DNA of 64,000 bases from Cycas panzhihuaensis (GCA_023213395.1 CM041465.1:154883741-154947740); one strand, 5' to 3'. Counted from the first letter of the stretch, positions 10,678 to 23,790 are shown. Numbers and translations: made by a program. The notes: generated from the letters alone by a model not told the origin.

Positions 10678-11250
10678 TCTAATTACTACTATAGCGTCTT
10701 ATGTAGATGATATAATAGTCATTGAAAATGATTATGATATAATTTAACAAGTCACAATTTAGATGGAAAATATGTTTGAAATGATAAAGATGGGATTACT
10801 TTATTACTACCTTGGTATTGAAGCAGATCAAAGAATATTTTGTATTTCTATCCTAAATAAAATATGTAAAAACTCTACTTAAAAAATTCAAAATAAAAGA
10901 TTTCAATGCTAGTATAATCCTAATTGAAATAAGACATATCCTTACTATGGATGAAAGTGAACAAAAAGTTGATGAAATTTTGTACCAATAACTAATAGGT
11001 AGTCTTATTTATCTTATAGCCACCATGTCAGATATTTCATATTTAGCCAAAATAATCTCTAGATATATGTAATCTCTAAAATTTTCTCATTGGAATATTA
11101 TGAAAAGAATTGTGAGGTATATCAAAGGAACTTCAACATTGGGACTTAATTATACAAAGGCATTAAACTTTTAGCTAACAAGTTATAGTAATTTAGACAA
11201 GGTTGGATATTGATGCATCTAGATATCATTTCACTTTTAGGCCTATTATT
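10678..11250 (+). pseudogene. Copia-1 reverse transcriptase, C-terminal half, and RNase H start
   Basis: This continues the domain interrupted at 6,723. The active-site motif SYVDDIIV appears at about 10,694-10,717, followed by decayed palm and thumb (MIKMGLLYYYLGIE; LIGSLIYL.A.MSDISY; HWNIMKRIVRYIKGTS.LGL) and the first RNase H strand (SYSNLDKVGY). Dropping the inserted array and one target copy leaves the reading frame continuous across the junction. Several stops are present, and RNase H is lost after about 11,215. Confidence 0.88.
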
Positions 11251-12133
11251 GTTAAACCTTTATATTTAAATATTAAGTGATATACTTTATATTATAACAA
11301 TATGGACTTTATGTAAAGGTGTCTTATCACATAATATGATAAAGTACATGGCTATATTCTTTTAGTGAAGATTGTTAACAGTCTGTGAGTGCTAATAGGT
11401 ATATTCATAGCTAGGAGTATCTGTAGTGCTCCCCTTCCCTCCCTTGTCTTCATACTTGGTGTTGTAGTATAGGTAGCACTAATTACCTTTGTCTCTCATA
11501 GTGACATCAGGAATGGAAAATAGGAAAACCATACTCGTCATGGTCCACGAAGAGATCACCATCTATGTAGCTGCTATTGCATATCGTTGGCATGCCTTTG
11601 GTTTACATTTTTTAATTTTATTTATTTATTTTTTATTTTAATTTTAATGGGAGTAAACTTTGCCCCTGAGTGGAGACCCCTCGCCTCCCTCATCAAAGTC
11701 ATCTGAGGGTGCCTATCGACACAACAATGTTATGACTTGAGGGTTAATGTATACTAAATTTATTAAGAAGGATTATAAATTAGCTGCATTCAACAATAAA
11801 ATAATGAAAATATGAGATAGAACACCCAATATTAATGTATATTATTACAAAATAATATGGTCATCAAATTTGTTAAGTGATCATTCTTCATTTTAATAGA
11901 GCTTTTACATGGGAAAATAATCAATGTACAAAGCTTAGGGCATGAGCTTAATTTATAAGTAAACCATCCTAAAAATATAATGAAATCATTAGCTAACATA
12001 TTGACAAAGTGGGTGAACCTGACTAGTTTATCAATTACAACATAATTTACGAACAAGTGCCCTTAATATTACATTGAGTATAATGTACATATAAAATACA
12101 ATTACATAGAAGGTGTCATTACATGTTTTAACA
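11251..12133. other. Unassigned, right end probably the Copia-2 3' LTR
   Basis: No coding region is supported. On the minus strand an LTR-like start TGTTAAAACATG begins at 12,133 directly after the purine tract of Copia-2, so the right part should be its 3' LTR. The left boundary of that LTR is not resolved. The rest (11,380-11,760) has no recognisable feature. Confidence 0.4.
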
Positions 12134-12142
12134 CCCTCTCTT
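12134..12142 (-). promoter_or_regulatory. Polypurine tract of Copia-2
   Basis: The minus strand reads AAGAGAGGG directly before TGTTAAAACATG, just after the end of the RNase H sequence. Confidence 0.5.
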
Positions 12143-12660
12143 AATGATAACTTCATTGGATTTAATGCTAAGGTCATGATGAAATCATTTAAATTTTGGT
12201 TTACCAAGTGCTTTAATGAAGATATATGCAACTTAGTCCTTAGTTGGTCGATATATAAGGTCTACTTCTTTATTTTGAACATGTTCATGAATGAAGTGAT
12301 AGTGGACCTTTATGTGCTTGGTTCTAGCATGGAAACAAGATTTTTTCTCATCTTTAATACACTTTAGTTATCACAATATAGAATGATAGTTGAAATCTAT
12401 TAAAGTCCAAGCTTGATAAGAATCCTTCTAAGCTAAATCAACTCTATAGTGGCATGAACAACTGCTTTGTATTCTGCTTTGGTGGATGAGGGAGCAACAT
12501 TAGGTTGTTTCTTACAGTTATAGGAGATTACAACTAAGTCCATGTTAAAATAACATCCTAATATTGAATGGCATGTATCTTAGCAACCTGCCCAATTAAC
12601 ATCTGTGTGTCCTTTCAAGGCAAAAAATTTAGTTTGGTTATATTCAAATCCAAATTGGTG
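12143..12660 (-). pseudogene. Copia-2 RNase H (decayed)
   Basis: Read on the minus strand, this shows the full Copia RNase H order: the DVNWAGC strand, then KKQPNVAPSSTKAEYKAVV (family SSTEAEY, catalytic Glu), ILYCDN (catalytic Asp), a degenerate TKHI.VHYHF.HE segment, and the C-terminal DQVAYIFIKALGKPKFK signature. Stops and frame changes interrupt it, notably near 12,340. It matches the fragment at 4,597-4,818 in the C-terminal part, so both belong to related Copia families. Confidence 0.85.
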
Positions 12661-13560
12661 TTTATCACATATGTACTTGAGGATCCTAGTTACAACCCTC
12701 CCATAAGATGCCTTGGACTTTGACATATACTTAGAGCAGATCCCATCTACATAAGCAATATTTGGGCGAGTGTGTATAAGTTAGATGAGGCTCCCAATTA
12801 ACTACCAATGCAATGTGGGATTGAAGAGCTTGCCTTGTTTATCTATGTTAAGTTTGGCTCTTATTTCCATAAGAATTGAGACTAGCTTATAATCTGTCAT
12901 TCTTAACTGATGTAAGAGTTTATTAGCATACTTTGATTGTGATAGGAATGTGTATCCTACTTCTTTCCATATTTCAATGCTAAGGAAATAGTATAACAAC
13001 CCAAGATCTTTCATCTCAAAGTGTCCTTTCAATTTAGATTATAACCAAGCTATGCCTTCATTATTATTACCTATGATTGCCAAGTTGTCCATGTAAAGAA
13101 CATTGATAGCAATTAAATTTCTTCTAATCCAAATGTATAGGTCTGAATTAGAGGGTGAATGATGGAATCTATACTATGTAAAAAAGGTATTAATTTTTGT
13201 ATACCATACACATGGTGCCTACTTCAGTTCATATAAGGCCTTCTTAAGTTTGTAGACTAGGTGTTCCTTACCAAGAATAACATAGTTGGGAGGATGTTTT
13301 AAGAAAACCTCTTCTATGAGCTCTCCATTTAGGAAAGCACTCTTCAGCACCAAATGGAATGTGATCATGTTAGCTATCGGTACAAAGGTCTCATCATAGT
13401 CTATCCCCTCATACTATTTAAAGTCTTTTATAACTAGATGAGCTTTGTGACACTTGATAGTGCCATCTACATAGAATTTAGTCTTGTAAAGCCATTGATA
13501 GTTAATTGGATTTTTACTAGGTGATAGTTCTATTAACTCCCACACATTACTTTTAAGGAT
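12661..13560 (-). pseudogene. Copia-2 reverse transcriptase (decayed)
   Basis: The minus-strand translation gives a recognisable Copia reverse transcriptase: the LYKTKFYVDGTIKCHKA segment, EGIDYDETFVPIANM, SAFLNGELIEEVFL (the catalytic Asp region is eroded), LVYKLKKALYEL, an active site reading LYMDNLAII where the family has YVDDML, and MKGHFEMKDLGLLYYFLSIE at 12,802-13,032. The second active-site Asp is therefore Asn (YMDN). Stops and shifts break it into pieces. Sequence at 13,561-13,990 is the variable linker to integrase and has no domain. Confidence 0.85.
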
Positions 13561-13990
13561 ATAATTCATCTCTTCATCTATTGCTACTTTCTACATTTAG
13601 TCTTTGATTACCTCCTCAAACATGGAAGGCTCAGAGGTCTTAAGGATACATACCATTAAAGTAAAGTTAGTGGAGTGTCTTATTTTATACTCTCTTTTGG
13701 GAGCTAAGGGAGAAGGACGAGCATCCTTTAGTAATTTTTAAACCCACTAAGGAGGTGATTGAAAACTAATGGCCTCCACTTGAATATCATCAACTGATAT
13801 GGGTGGCATTGATGTGCTAGAATCTAATGTACATGTTAAGGTTGTTATAGCTAAAGATGAACTAGTGTGTAGGAAGATGTGGATGTTGGTGGCTCCAAAA
13901 TTAGTACAAGATGTACTTTAGGTACACCAATATCATTTTCTACTATAAACTAGATTTGTGAAAGATCCAAGTTCTAAGTATTTTCAACAA

Positions 13991-14780
13991 ATATTATATC
14001 CTGAGTAGTGTAGACTTGGTTTCTAATAGTTTTATAAACTTTATAAGCTTTGCAGCTAGGTACATAACCAAGGAAAATATACTCGAGACTTTTGTCATCT
14101 AGCTTCTTCCTATTCTCCTTGGGAATGAATTTGTGGGTTGTGCATATAAATGTCTTTAAGTGAGAAACTGTTGGTTTGATTCCTAGCTAAGCCTCCTCAA
14201 GGATGATATCTCTAACTGCTACTTTGGTATTTCTGTTAGATAGATATACAATAGTTGATATAGCTTCAGCCCAAAACTTAGTAGTGAGATTTGTAGCACC
14301 CAACATGGCTTTTTCTTTATTCATCTTTTGTTAAGGTATATGAGGTTGCCGAGAATTGGCATTTGATATTATATTATTTGCAGAAGTTGGTGAATTAATT
14401 TGATATATATTCCCCTCCATTATTAGATCTTAGCACTTTTATATTTATGCCACTTTTATTCTCTACCTTAGCCTTGAATTATTTGAATTTGTCAAGGGCT
14501 TAGTACTCATTCCTTAGGAAGTAAACCCACATTTTCCTAGAATAGTCATCTATATATGTCATAAAAAGTAGGCTTCCATTGAGAGAGAAAACTAACATGG
14601 GTCCACAAATGTTTAAGTGGACTAATCCTAATGGTTCTAAGGATATCTATGCTTTCTTGGATAGGAAATTTTCTCTTTGTTATTTTTCCACTAAATAGAC
14701 CTCACAAATACATCTATTTCTCCTAATGATTGGAAGTCTATGCACCATATATAGCCTAGACATGAGATTTAAGCTTTGTA
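13991..14780 (-). pseudogene. Copia-2 integrase core (decayed)
   Basis: The minus strand encodes HLNICGPM, FMTYIDDYSRKMWVYFLRNE, then KVLRSNNGGEYISN and KCQFSATSYT. The family reads H[SL]D.CGP and R[ST]D.GGE, so both catalytic Asp positions carry Asn. The C-terminal half follows (KDIYMHNP-like and FLGYVP-like segments) with many stops. The HHCC region is only faint at 14,700-14,780. Confidence 0.82.
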
Positions 14781-15360
14781 AGGCATTGATTCTATAGTTG
14801 GTCCTTGGTACTATTTCAGGTAGGATTTTTATTAGAATTTAAGCATTCACCTTATTCTTGGACAAAAGATGGGTATTTAACCATAATAACTTTCCCCTTA
14901 TCAAGTTGATTATTCTATGCCATTGAATAGGATTCTTGTGGTGGACTAGTGGTGACGGGAATCCATTGAGCTTGTATAAGCTACTATCATCACATCCTGT
15001 TGCAATAAGTTATCTAATAGCATGGTTACCGATAGTAAAGATGCCTTGAATAAAGAGGACACTTAGGTTCTACATGCCAATTTGATTGATAGAGAGTAGG
15101 TTAATCTTCATGTTTGGGGCTAAGAACATATTGTCGATGTGTTGTTAGATTTTAGAATCCCTTAATGCAATGGGAGCCCTTCATATTTTGGTCATATTAT
15201 AAGTAAGGTTATCTCTAAATGTGACAAATTATGATTGAATTGGATTGGTCTCCTCCAACAACTCTTCAATGCCTATTATGTAATGTCAAGCATCTGAATC
15301 TAGTAACCAAGAATTATTATCATGTTGGGATAACAAGGCTATAAAGAATAAATTTTGGAA
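14781..15360 (-). pseudogene. Copia-2 protease and pre-integrase region
   Basis: A WLLDSDA.HYI segment near 15,290-15,310 corresponds to the family W.LDSGA..H(M/I) protease active site, with Gly changed to Asp. It is followed by degenerate beta strands (APNMKINLLSINQIGM is the usual VP.LK.NLLSV.QL region) and the pre-integrase stretch. Stops are frequent. Confidence 0.7.
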
Positions 15361-16600
15361 GATATCTTGAGTGTCTACCACATTGCCTCCTTATTAAGAT
15401 TTTTAGTTATTCCTTGAGAATCTTGGTTGGAACCTTTATCTATTTGATTGGCATTGGTTCTGATTTTGTCTAGTTGATTTGGTGTTGGTTTGGTTGTTGA
15501 TAAGTTGGTCCTCCTTATGGAAAGTTGTGGTCTCCTTATTAGAAGTGAAGGGCTCATTGTTGAGGACTTGGACCACATGGGTAGGAGCTAGGGCTATCTT
15601 ATTGAACGTTTGACCCACAAAATTAATCCCCTTAATTTTAATACATCTAAAAAATAACTCATCTTCTCCTACAATTAATAGCTAGATGTTTACTCTTCTC
15701 ATAATACATCCAAGTGATATTTTATTAATACTATTGATTCCTTGGTTATTGTAGTTTATATGGTTGTTGAGGTTGTTGAGCCTATTATGATGAAGTACCA
15801 ACCTATTGAGACTATTATTGCTGATATATTAGCTACTAATGTGGTTGTTGTAAGATGTTAAGGGAGTCAAACTATTGCTTAAGTGTTTGTTAATGACATA
15901 GTTACTTGCTTGGCTGTTGAGCTGGTTTATTCTTTCTTGAATTCTTAGTTGTAAATGCAAGCATAGAGTTAGAGGCAAATGCCACTCCTTGGTGATTGAG
16001 GGTGTTTTCCTCCTTAAGTAAAATTCCTTCAAAAGTGATTAAGTATATTTTGGTACAGTTATTAGAAAGTTTGTATACAAAGCTATTGTATTCAATAGGA
16101 AGGATATTAAGGATGTTAGATACTAGGTTATGATCTGAAAAATGTTCACCAAGGATTATGATTTGGTTTCTTCTTGTTTTGACCTCAGTTAAGTGGGTAG
16201 TAACAGTTCTAGCAAAAGGTATTCTACACAAGCATACCTTTGAAGTTAAAGATTAGAGCATAAGATGGTTTAAGCCTCATGAGGGGTTTGGGCAGTTTCT
16301 ATATTTTGATCCACTTGATCTTTTATAATTAGGTGGAGGAATGACAAGGCTATATTATCCTTAACTTTAAAGTTATCTAAGACAATGAGATCAAGTGAAA
16401 TTTTAATTTAAGGATCATTTAGATCCTTGGTAGGTATACGTAGGTGTATGTCTCCATTGACATTATCCTAATAGTCCTTCATGATGAGAAGATTTTTAAC
16501 TTATTTCTTCTAAGTTAAAAAATTATTTATGCACTAAGTGTAATAGTGTTAGATGAGCAGTTGGGTTTCCATTTAATATATCCTTTAATGTAGGCCTTAG
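15361..16600 (-). pseudogene. Copia-2 gag (UBN2-type)
   Basis: The frame 15,902-16,231 reads like Copia Gag of the UBN2 family: TVTTHLTEVKTRRNQIIILG, then HNLVSNILNILPIEYNSFVY, which matches the 'D.D.V..IL.GLP.EY..FV' signature, and a following LLKEE. A degenerate zinc knuckle lies at about 15,650-15,710 (YYEKSKHLAINC, with one Cys replaced by Tyr). Upstream sequence to about 16,600 resembles the Gag N-terminus only weakly. Fragments at 15,375-15,618 are overlapping low-complexity frames. Confidence 0.78.
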
Positions 16601-18232
16601 TATCTTTTAGTGGTTTTCTTTTTTTCTTTTTCTTGTCATATCTACCTAGGGGAATACTAAGCTAAAATTCTAAGTTTAGAGGTCTCTAGGAAGCCCTAGA
16701 TTATTATTTTATCTAGTGGCACATGTCTATAAGTGGAAAATTAGTGACCCTATATATTGGTACATGAGGTTAAGGCTCTATATACCTTAGTACGCAATCT
16801 GCTATGAAGGTCAAAGATCCCTATAACTTATTGATCCACCTACATTAGACTTATGCCTAGCGATAGATCCAGCTGAGAGCTAAAAGCCAAGGCACTTGTT
16901 CCCTCTAAGTTTAGCCTAGTCTCTAAACTCTAAAGTAGGGTTTAACACCTTATACTTCCACTTAATATATCTTATAACCAATAATTTTCTCTAATATCCT
17001 TAGAGTTCAAGAAAAACTAAAGACATATGCAGAGTGGTAACTTTAAGGGTCCTAACCATTCCCCTTGCAAAGTTAAAAAGAGTTTTCTTATAAACTAGGA
17101 ATTATCTTTCTTAATTTTGAGTTAAAAATAAATTTTAGGATGTGATATTATTTACATATAAGGTTACTTTTATAAAAAGTGAAAGTAAAAAAACTAAGAA
17201 AAATAACTTAAAAGAAAGAAAATGATAGGGTTAGGGTACTTTTTTTGATGGACTTTGTACAAACGAAGCCTAACCTCCTTCACCCAAGAGGACACCTATA
17301 ACTATAAAACACAAGCACTTATTAGCTAAAGAAAACTAGATAGGACAATATATAGAAGATGTATAAATAGCATTCAGTAGCTAGAATCTATGCAAAATAT
17401 GAAAAGAGTGGATATATCCTTCATCTCCATACACTAAACACAAAGGAAAACATGGGAGTAAAAGAGATTTGAGAGAAGAGAGTAGCTCTCATAAAATGGG
17501 GAGATAAGAATGAGCCTCTTCCATTGAGCTTTTACTTTTATATTATGAGAGGGAGCATTAAAGTTAGGTGAAATGAAATTATACACAATGCACATGAAAG
17601 TACATTTCACTTAAGTGATATAATCTAAAGTTCATTTAAGATCCTTTTTAGAAATAATCAACTAATGTAATCAACTAATCTAATAGTGATGAAAAGGAAC
17701 CTAAAAATTTAGAATCTGCCCTTTCAAAGGTAGATAACAGTCATATGCAGATAAATATGATAAAAAATTAGGCCCACAGTATAGATCCCAATATAAAATT
17801 AAATTTGATTTAATTTAAACTAAACATTAGAAAAAATTAAAGATGAAAATCAAATTTTCATGAGGAATAACTTTCGTGTAACATTTTACACAGAATAGAC
17901 AACTTTTCATGATGAACTCTCTTCAAAATCAATTTAACTCTAGTTAGATCAACTTTATGAGAGTACAACACCTCCATACAATTGATTTCTAAACTGATAT
18001 GAGGTGAAATAAGTTCAAATAGGACTAGACTGAATCATACAAATGTGGGATGGCCTTAGGGTAAACTGGAGTAATCTAGAGGTGAAATCTCTCTAGAGAT
18101 TAGTCAAGAATATCCTTAAGACTCCTGCGTAGCTCCTCAAATTATCTGTAGACTAACAAAAAATATATTAAAGAGCAAATAGGTAATTTTTAAACCATCA
18201 TACATTGGTATATAGAAAAAATGGAGGCTAAA
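16601..18232. other. Non-coding stretch beside Copia-2, no gene seen
   Basis: No protein family is recognised. A possible LTR start (minus strand TGTTAAACCC at 16,943) may mark the Copia-2 5' LTR at about 16,546-16,943, but the primer-binding site is too eroded to prove it. Bases 16,944-17,100 resemble 1,430-1,560. The segment ends at the Gypsy-1 LTR start. Confidence 0.35.
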
Positions 18233-21200
18233 TGTTTCCTGGCTACTGCAAATGGATCAAGACACTATCACATAGGTATGATTAGGTATATACCCTATCT
18301 CTTGCATTCTATCACATTCTTAAGGTCATCATAATATATGATGTTTATATGGCTACTTGAGTGGTTGATTAGCTTGTTTGTGCATGACTTTTTGCCTATG
18401 ATAACTAGGACTCTGGTCCAATGGCATGATAGCTCCCTGATGATCACCCTCCTAGCTGCAGGTACTCATTAGCTTCTATAGCCTAACTTACATGCACCTT
18501 GACCTACTTTGTTATATCTTCCCCTTCTCCTCTCTATCTCATCTATCCCTCGATCTGTCCAGAGTAGTTTACTAAGAGTTTTAGTGGGTACGTATCCCCC
18601 CATTGCCCACTCTTATGAGATTTCCCCATTTACCTCATCAAGATTCACTGCCTAGCCTCTCTTTATATTCTGGCACCTTGATTGTCACCATTTTCATGAG
18701 GTTCTGACCTTATTAGGTGACTTTGTCATGTATTTCTATAAGTTGTTAGCATATATAGTGGTTATAGGTTAGTGCATAGACCTCTAAGGAGGATTCCTAC
18801 GCCTTTGCCAAGGCTTGCTCCTCCTTTCTCACCTTTTTCATTATTTATTTTTATTATTTTATGTTTCTATCATTACCTTGCATCCATTTATGCCTGCCCC
18901 ACCTTGATTATTGTGCACCACTAATATGTAAGTGGTGCTACTTATATATTAGTGATGCTATGAATAAATTTGTGGTGCAACTTTTTTGTGGTTAGTCATG
19001 GCTAGAAATGGCTAGTTCTAATAATTATGGCTGGATGATACACTATCTTGCCTCTGGACCTACCTAGATCAGGCCCTAATGGCCCGAGGCCTCCCAAAAC
19101 GAATAAAATCCCCAAATTTAAATTCATTTTGAGATTCAATCAATTAAGAAAATATTCTATCATCATTTTTTATAGGAAACAAGTTCTCTTCTCTCATTCT
19201 CTCTTCTCCAACTCTCTTCCACTCCTCCTACACAAAAATTATAGGTTTCTTCCACAAGTAAGGAGAGGCTATCCCAAGAGTAAGCCAAGCTTGCAAGGAG
19301 GTCCTTTCAATCAGGAAAACAGTAGGGCATCTCCTTCTTTCCTTCACAAAATAGAGGTTTCTTCTCCTCCAACATTGCTCCTCACCTAGAGTCATTAATC
19401 TTGTATGGTAAATCTATTTTTTCTAAATTTCCTTTGCAAGAATCTCTCTTTTTATGATTTATTCCTTACTATGTTTAGGTATATGACCCTAGATTTATGC
19501 TTAGATTAGTTTTGCATTGATTTTAGGCTATCTTTCACCTAGTATAAAGGGGCAATACCTCCTTTTCATTACTCTACTCATCCTCCACACATCAAATCAA
19601 TTGGCCTATGGAAAAAAGGAATCCAAACCAAGCCAAGGGAGCTTGTGAAGAGGTCCATAGGCTAGAGTTTCAACTCCTAAAACCACCTCTTGCTTGGGTA
19701 ATCCCCTCCCCCATGCTTTGAGGAACCTTTCCTTATGTTCCACCACTAGTTTTAGGATTTTGGTTTGTTGTGAGGCCTATAAACATGCCTATCAACTTTG
19801 TATTTACTTATAAACCCTAGCCAAGTGAGCTATCTATAGCTCATAGGGATCTACCACTATTTAGAGGAGCTTTCCATCCTAAGGCAACATCCATTTTTTT
19901 TCTCTTTTCATATATGTTATGATCATTATACATAGACACAAAAATCATTAAACAAGAAGTATGTAATGTTGTATTTGTTTCTCCTTTAGTTTACAAATCA
20001 ACATACTAATGTTGCTTATTAAGGACACACATATATATACATATGTTGCTTGTGGGAAGACTTGCTCTCTTTCAGGCTATAGGTCAGAGATCGTTTTTAC
20101 GAATCAAATGACATATCACAAAAAGATAACATTTTGTTTGTTCTAAGTTTTGTTTCTGCTTTGTTTCTATTTTTATTCTTTCATTACTTCTTGATTGGGG
20201 ATGGTAAGTAAGCCCTATTTGGAGGTTAGGGGAAGGTAAGGAAGCCCCTCCCTCTAACTCTAGTGACTTTTGTGATAAGCAATGGAAACACAGGTAATGA
20301 CAACTCATGGGGACACATTGTGAGGAGTGATAATAATGGGTGCTACGAAATGCAGCACCAAACGTCACAACCAAGTGCCTTATTTCTTACACACCCTTCT
20401 CCCTCTCTCTTTCTTCCCCATTCCATTTCTCATTTCATAGAATCAAGAAAAAAATAAAGAAAGAATTGGAAAAGTTTCTTTTCTGAAAGGTTTCTTTAAG
20501 TGCATGTCATAAAAAGGGAAGAGAGAAAAGTATACTTTTTGGATACCTTTTAGGAAACATTCATTAGATCCTTCATTTCCCAAAGATGCTAATCCTCCTC
20601 TTACTAAAGATGAGGTATATCCATGCAAGGCAACACCTTGTGTTGAACATTTCCCTTTTGTCCTCCCATACCTTTATCCCTCATTGCATTTATTTAGAGG
20701 CAAAAGAGAGTGAGGGGACTAAAGAGGGAAAGAGTTGCACATTTGTTTTGTATGCTTGTTGTGGTCATTTACATGTTTTATTTCTTTGGCAGTAGCCATC
20801 TTTATATGACTTTGAAATGACACCTCAAACCCACATAAATAATACCAAACTACACCTTACAACATAAGAATTCATAAACTTAAAGACTATTCTATTCATT
20901 TTGGTAACCCGAAAAGACTTCATAACTTAGTCGCCATGAGATATTTGTGGCTTTCCTACACCCTTTTTTTATTACATGCATGCACCATCCCATTCTTCTT
21001 GTTACTCAAGAAGAATTTGCAACTTGGTTGCTTCTTGGATGGTTGTAACATTCTCTCCTTCTTGGAGACTCAACACTCAAAACCCTACCCCCTTTTTGAG
21101 AAACTTCTAGACTTCGAGTAGACTTATTAAAACTGCCTCTTGTCTTTCTACCACTCCTCTTCTTCTTTACTTACCTCTTTTTCTAAAAGGAGGTCTAGCT

Positions 21201-21467
21201 CATCTTCTCTACCTATAAGGATAAGAGAGATCTCTTTAGGCTATTCAACTACCTAAAGATGTCTCGTTGCCCAATTCAAACCAAGAAAGGTATCCAGAAG
21301 GAAGAGAAGGTTATTACGCTATTTGTGGGTCCCTGAATCTAGTTTCAATATGCACACACCCTTTGAGGATGACCTATCATTTCTTCAAGGCCTCTAGGCC
21401 CTTTTTATATCATTAGAATTTATTTATAGGTCCTTATCCATAATGAACCCCTAGAGGTTTGCTTCTA
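18233..21467 (+). repeat. Gypsy-1 5' LTR
   Basis: This 3,235-bp LTR starts TGTTTCCTGG and ends CTTCTA (probably from CTTCCA). It is collinear with 31,503-34,783, sharing the block 'atggatcaagacac' near the start and the 'ggggaaggtaaggaagcccc' block at about 20,230. It contains a CACCACT/AGTGGTG inverted repeat at about 18,916-18,937. Open frames inside it (for example 19,048-19,389) are not shared as proteins and are chance frames. Confidence 0.88.
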
Positions 21468-21488
21468 TTGGTGACCATACTAGGATCC
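21468..21488 (+). promoter_or_regulatory. Gypsy-1 primer-binding site
   Basis: TTGGTGACCATACTAGGATC follows the LTR end directly. A close relative, TTGTGACCATACTAGGGAC, follows the Gypsy-2 LTR at 37,487. The shared position and sequence support a primer-binding site for a tRNA other than initiator Met. I cannot name the tRNA with certainty. Confidence 0.65.
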
Positions 21489-22379
21489 ACCAGTAATGGA
21501 ATACCATAGTTCCCTTTGTGTTAGCATTTGCCTTTCTTTTATTTCCATACCTCCTAGGTTTATTGCGTAACCCCGAATGCCTCCATTATTTTATTGTTTC
21601 TTTAGTGATTTCAAGCAAGACGTGAATGTGACATTTCTCTCATCACCTGTGAGGTATTCCCCTTGTCTTGGAAGAGTCTTCATATTCCTCCATCCCCTTA
21701 TCCAATTCCAAATTAGAAATGGAGGGATACCTATTGGAGTGGGTATACCGTGCCTATATTTCTGAAATCTGAGCTCAAATTTTAGCTTTCCTCCAAGATC
21801 CTCCCTAAGAGGGAAATGATCCCATCTTCTACCTAGGTGACCAAGAGCACCCATACTATCACCAATTTCGTACACACAACATAGGTGCATCTACTTCTAT
21901 GGAGTACTATCACCTTGGTGACAGTCCCCATGAGGAACAACATATGGGTTCTGCCTCATATAAAGAGTCTTCCACCTCATATGAGTAAGCAGGAACCCCT
22001 CACGTAGATGTCATAGAGGCATTATAATAATGCTTCCAAGCTGCAAGTGCCCAACCACCTTTGAAGCAGCTGGAAAGCATCCTTTGTAGCATGGCACCAT
22101 CCTCTTCCACATTTGTGCCTTCCAGTTCCTCTCAAATCACATCCATGGTCATGATAGGACCCGCTCCTATTATTTCCTCTTCTTAATACATCCCCCATGT
22201 CTAAGGGACTATTCAAGGTACACTCACATCCCAAATTAGTTTGAGTATGTCTCTCCCAAATTAGGCAACCAAGCCTCAACTAATCATGGTTCATACTCCT
22301 CTTGCACGATCTAAGGGACCTTCACGTCCCAAATCTTTAGGCCATGTGGGACCCATCCCTGCGTGCCCTTATCCATAAC

Positions 22380-23790
22380 CAGTGGACCCTTCTCTTTACA
22401 TGCCTCTAAGGTATATATCCCAACCTTAGGGACATGGAAAGGGAAAACCTCTTCTAGTTTATGGGGTGGATCCATTACACCCTTATAGAGTCACACCTCC
22501 TCAAGTGGCCTATTTGGGCAAAACCCCATGTCTCATCTACCCTCATCTTTTTTACGTTCTACTATGTACATGATGCCTTCATGAGGAGGGTTCACCCCTC
22601 CTCAAGGTGCATTCTCTTATATGCCCTCCTAATAAGGTGCATATCCTCAAGGTGAAGTGGGCGCCTCTTGCTCACTTTCCTCCTATCCAACCTTCCCTCA
22701 AATGTGAATGGTTCCTTCACACTAGTCAGGAGGGAACCCATATCCCTCATATGCTCAAACCCCTCAAGGAGGACCTGGGTATTTGTATTTGCCCCCTCCT
22801 TTATCTCTTGTTAACCCTTTATCTCAACTTAGGGTTTGTCCCTTCATTGACTATAGGTCAACCCTATTATCCATCAAGGTGCTTAGGACTAACCTACCAC
22901 CTCACCTTCCAGAGGTACCCAAATTTGATGGTAGCTCATCACAAGACCCAACTCAACATGTCAAGCATTTCTCCATGGTATGTATCGATTATTGGGCTTA
23001 TAACCACATCCTAATAAAATTGTTTCCTTGATCTTTACATGGAGATGCCCTTAAATGGTTTTATCGTCTCCCTAACCACTCAATCCACACCTTCCAACAA
23101 CTTATGGATGAGTTTTTCAATTACTTTGATGTATCTCATCCCTTTAAGAGTGGGATCAAATCCTTACTCTCTCTTAAGCAAGGTCACAATGAAATGAATC
23201 ATGACTTTGTGATGTATTTTCATGACCTTCTCTATTCCACAAAGGCCACATTACCTAAGGAATTGAAGAGGGACATTTTCATGAATGCCCTCTATCCTGA
23301 AGTCCATATCAAAGTCCTCAAAATGGGATCAACAACGTGTGAGTCTGCCATAGTAAATGCTTAGTGCTCAAGGCTATTAAGATCTAAGTTGGTCTCAAAA
23401 AACCTTTTAGGTCACCGCAACAATGTGAGGAACCGCATCTATCATATGACTAAGGATCCCAACAACCTCAAAGGCCTCCTACCCATATAATGGAAAAGAC
23501 CTTGGATCCCCTAACTTCTGCCATATGTTCATTTGAACATATAATAAAGGAGTTAAAGCTCCAACCCTCTCAATCCCCTTCAGATTCTCATAGGCCTCTC
23601 TATCAGGCATCTCAAGCCACACTGCCTAAACATAGAAACACCTAAGCTTCTCAAGTAAGGTGGGCAAAAGCATCCCTTAAGAAGAAATGGTGCTCTATCA
23701 ATGATGAGTGCCTACATGAAGATTCACAATATTGGGTACAACACCCCGAGCTTGCCCCACCATGTGATTCTTCTTCTAAATAGGCATCTA
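22380..23790 (+). pseudogene. Gypsy-1 gag
   Basis: The N-terminal part (22,380-22,880) is rich in Pro, Ser and Tyr, as in other Tat-like Gags, and has stops. The capsid-like domain runs from LPEVPKFDGSSSQDPTQHV (about 22,900) through GDALKWFYRLP, FQQLMDEFFNYF and KQGHNEMNHDFVMYFHDLL to about 23,365. KWCSINDECLHEDSQYW at about 23,685 sits where a zinc-finger-like segment is expected, but its metal ligands are incomplete. It corresponds closely to the Gypsy-2 gag at 38,990-39,880. In-frame stops (for instance after IKLFP) make it non-functional. Confidence 0.82.

Noticed and set aside
18228-18232. Target duplication for Gypsy-1
   Set aside because: CTAAA on the left and ATGAA on the right do not match well enough to claim.
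20936-21121. Similar 61-codon frames at 20,936-21,121 and 34,252-34,437
   Set aside because: They occupy the same place in the two Gypsy-1 LTRs. The likeness follows from LTR homology, and no frame is seen in the related LTR copies at 34,789-60,898.
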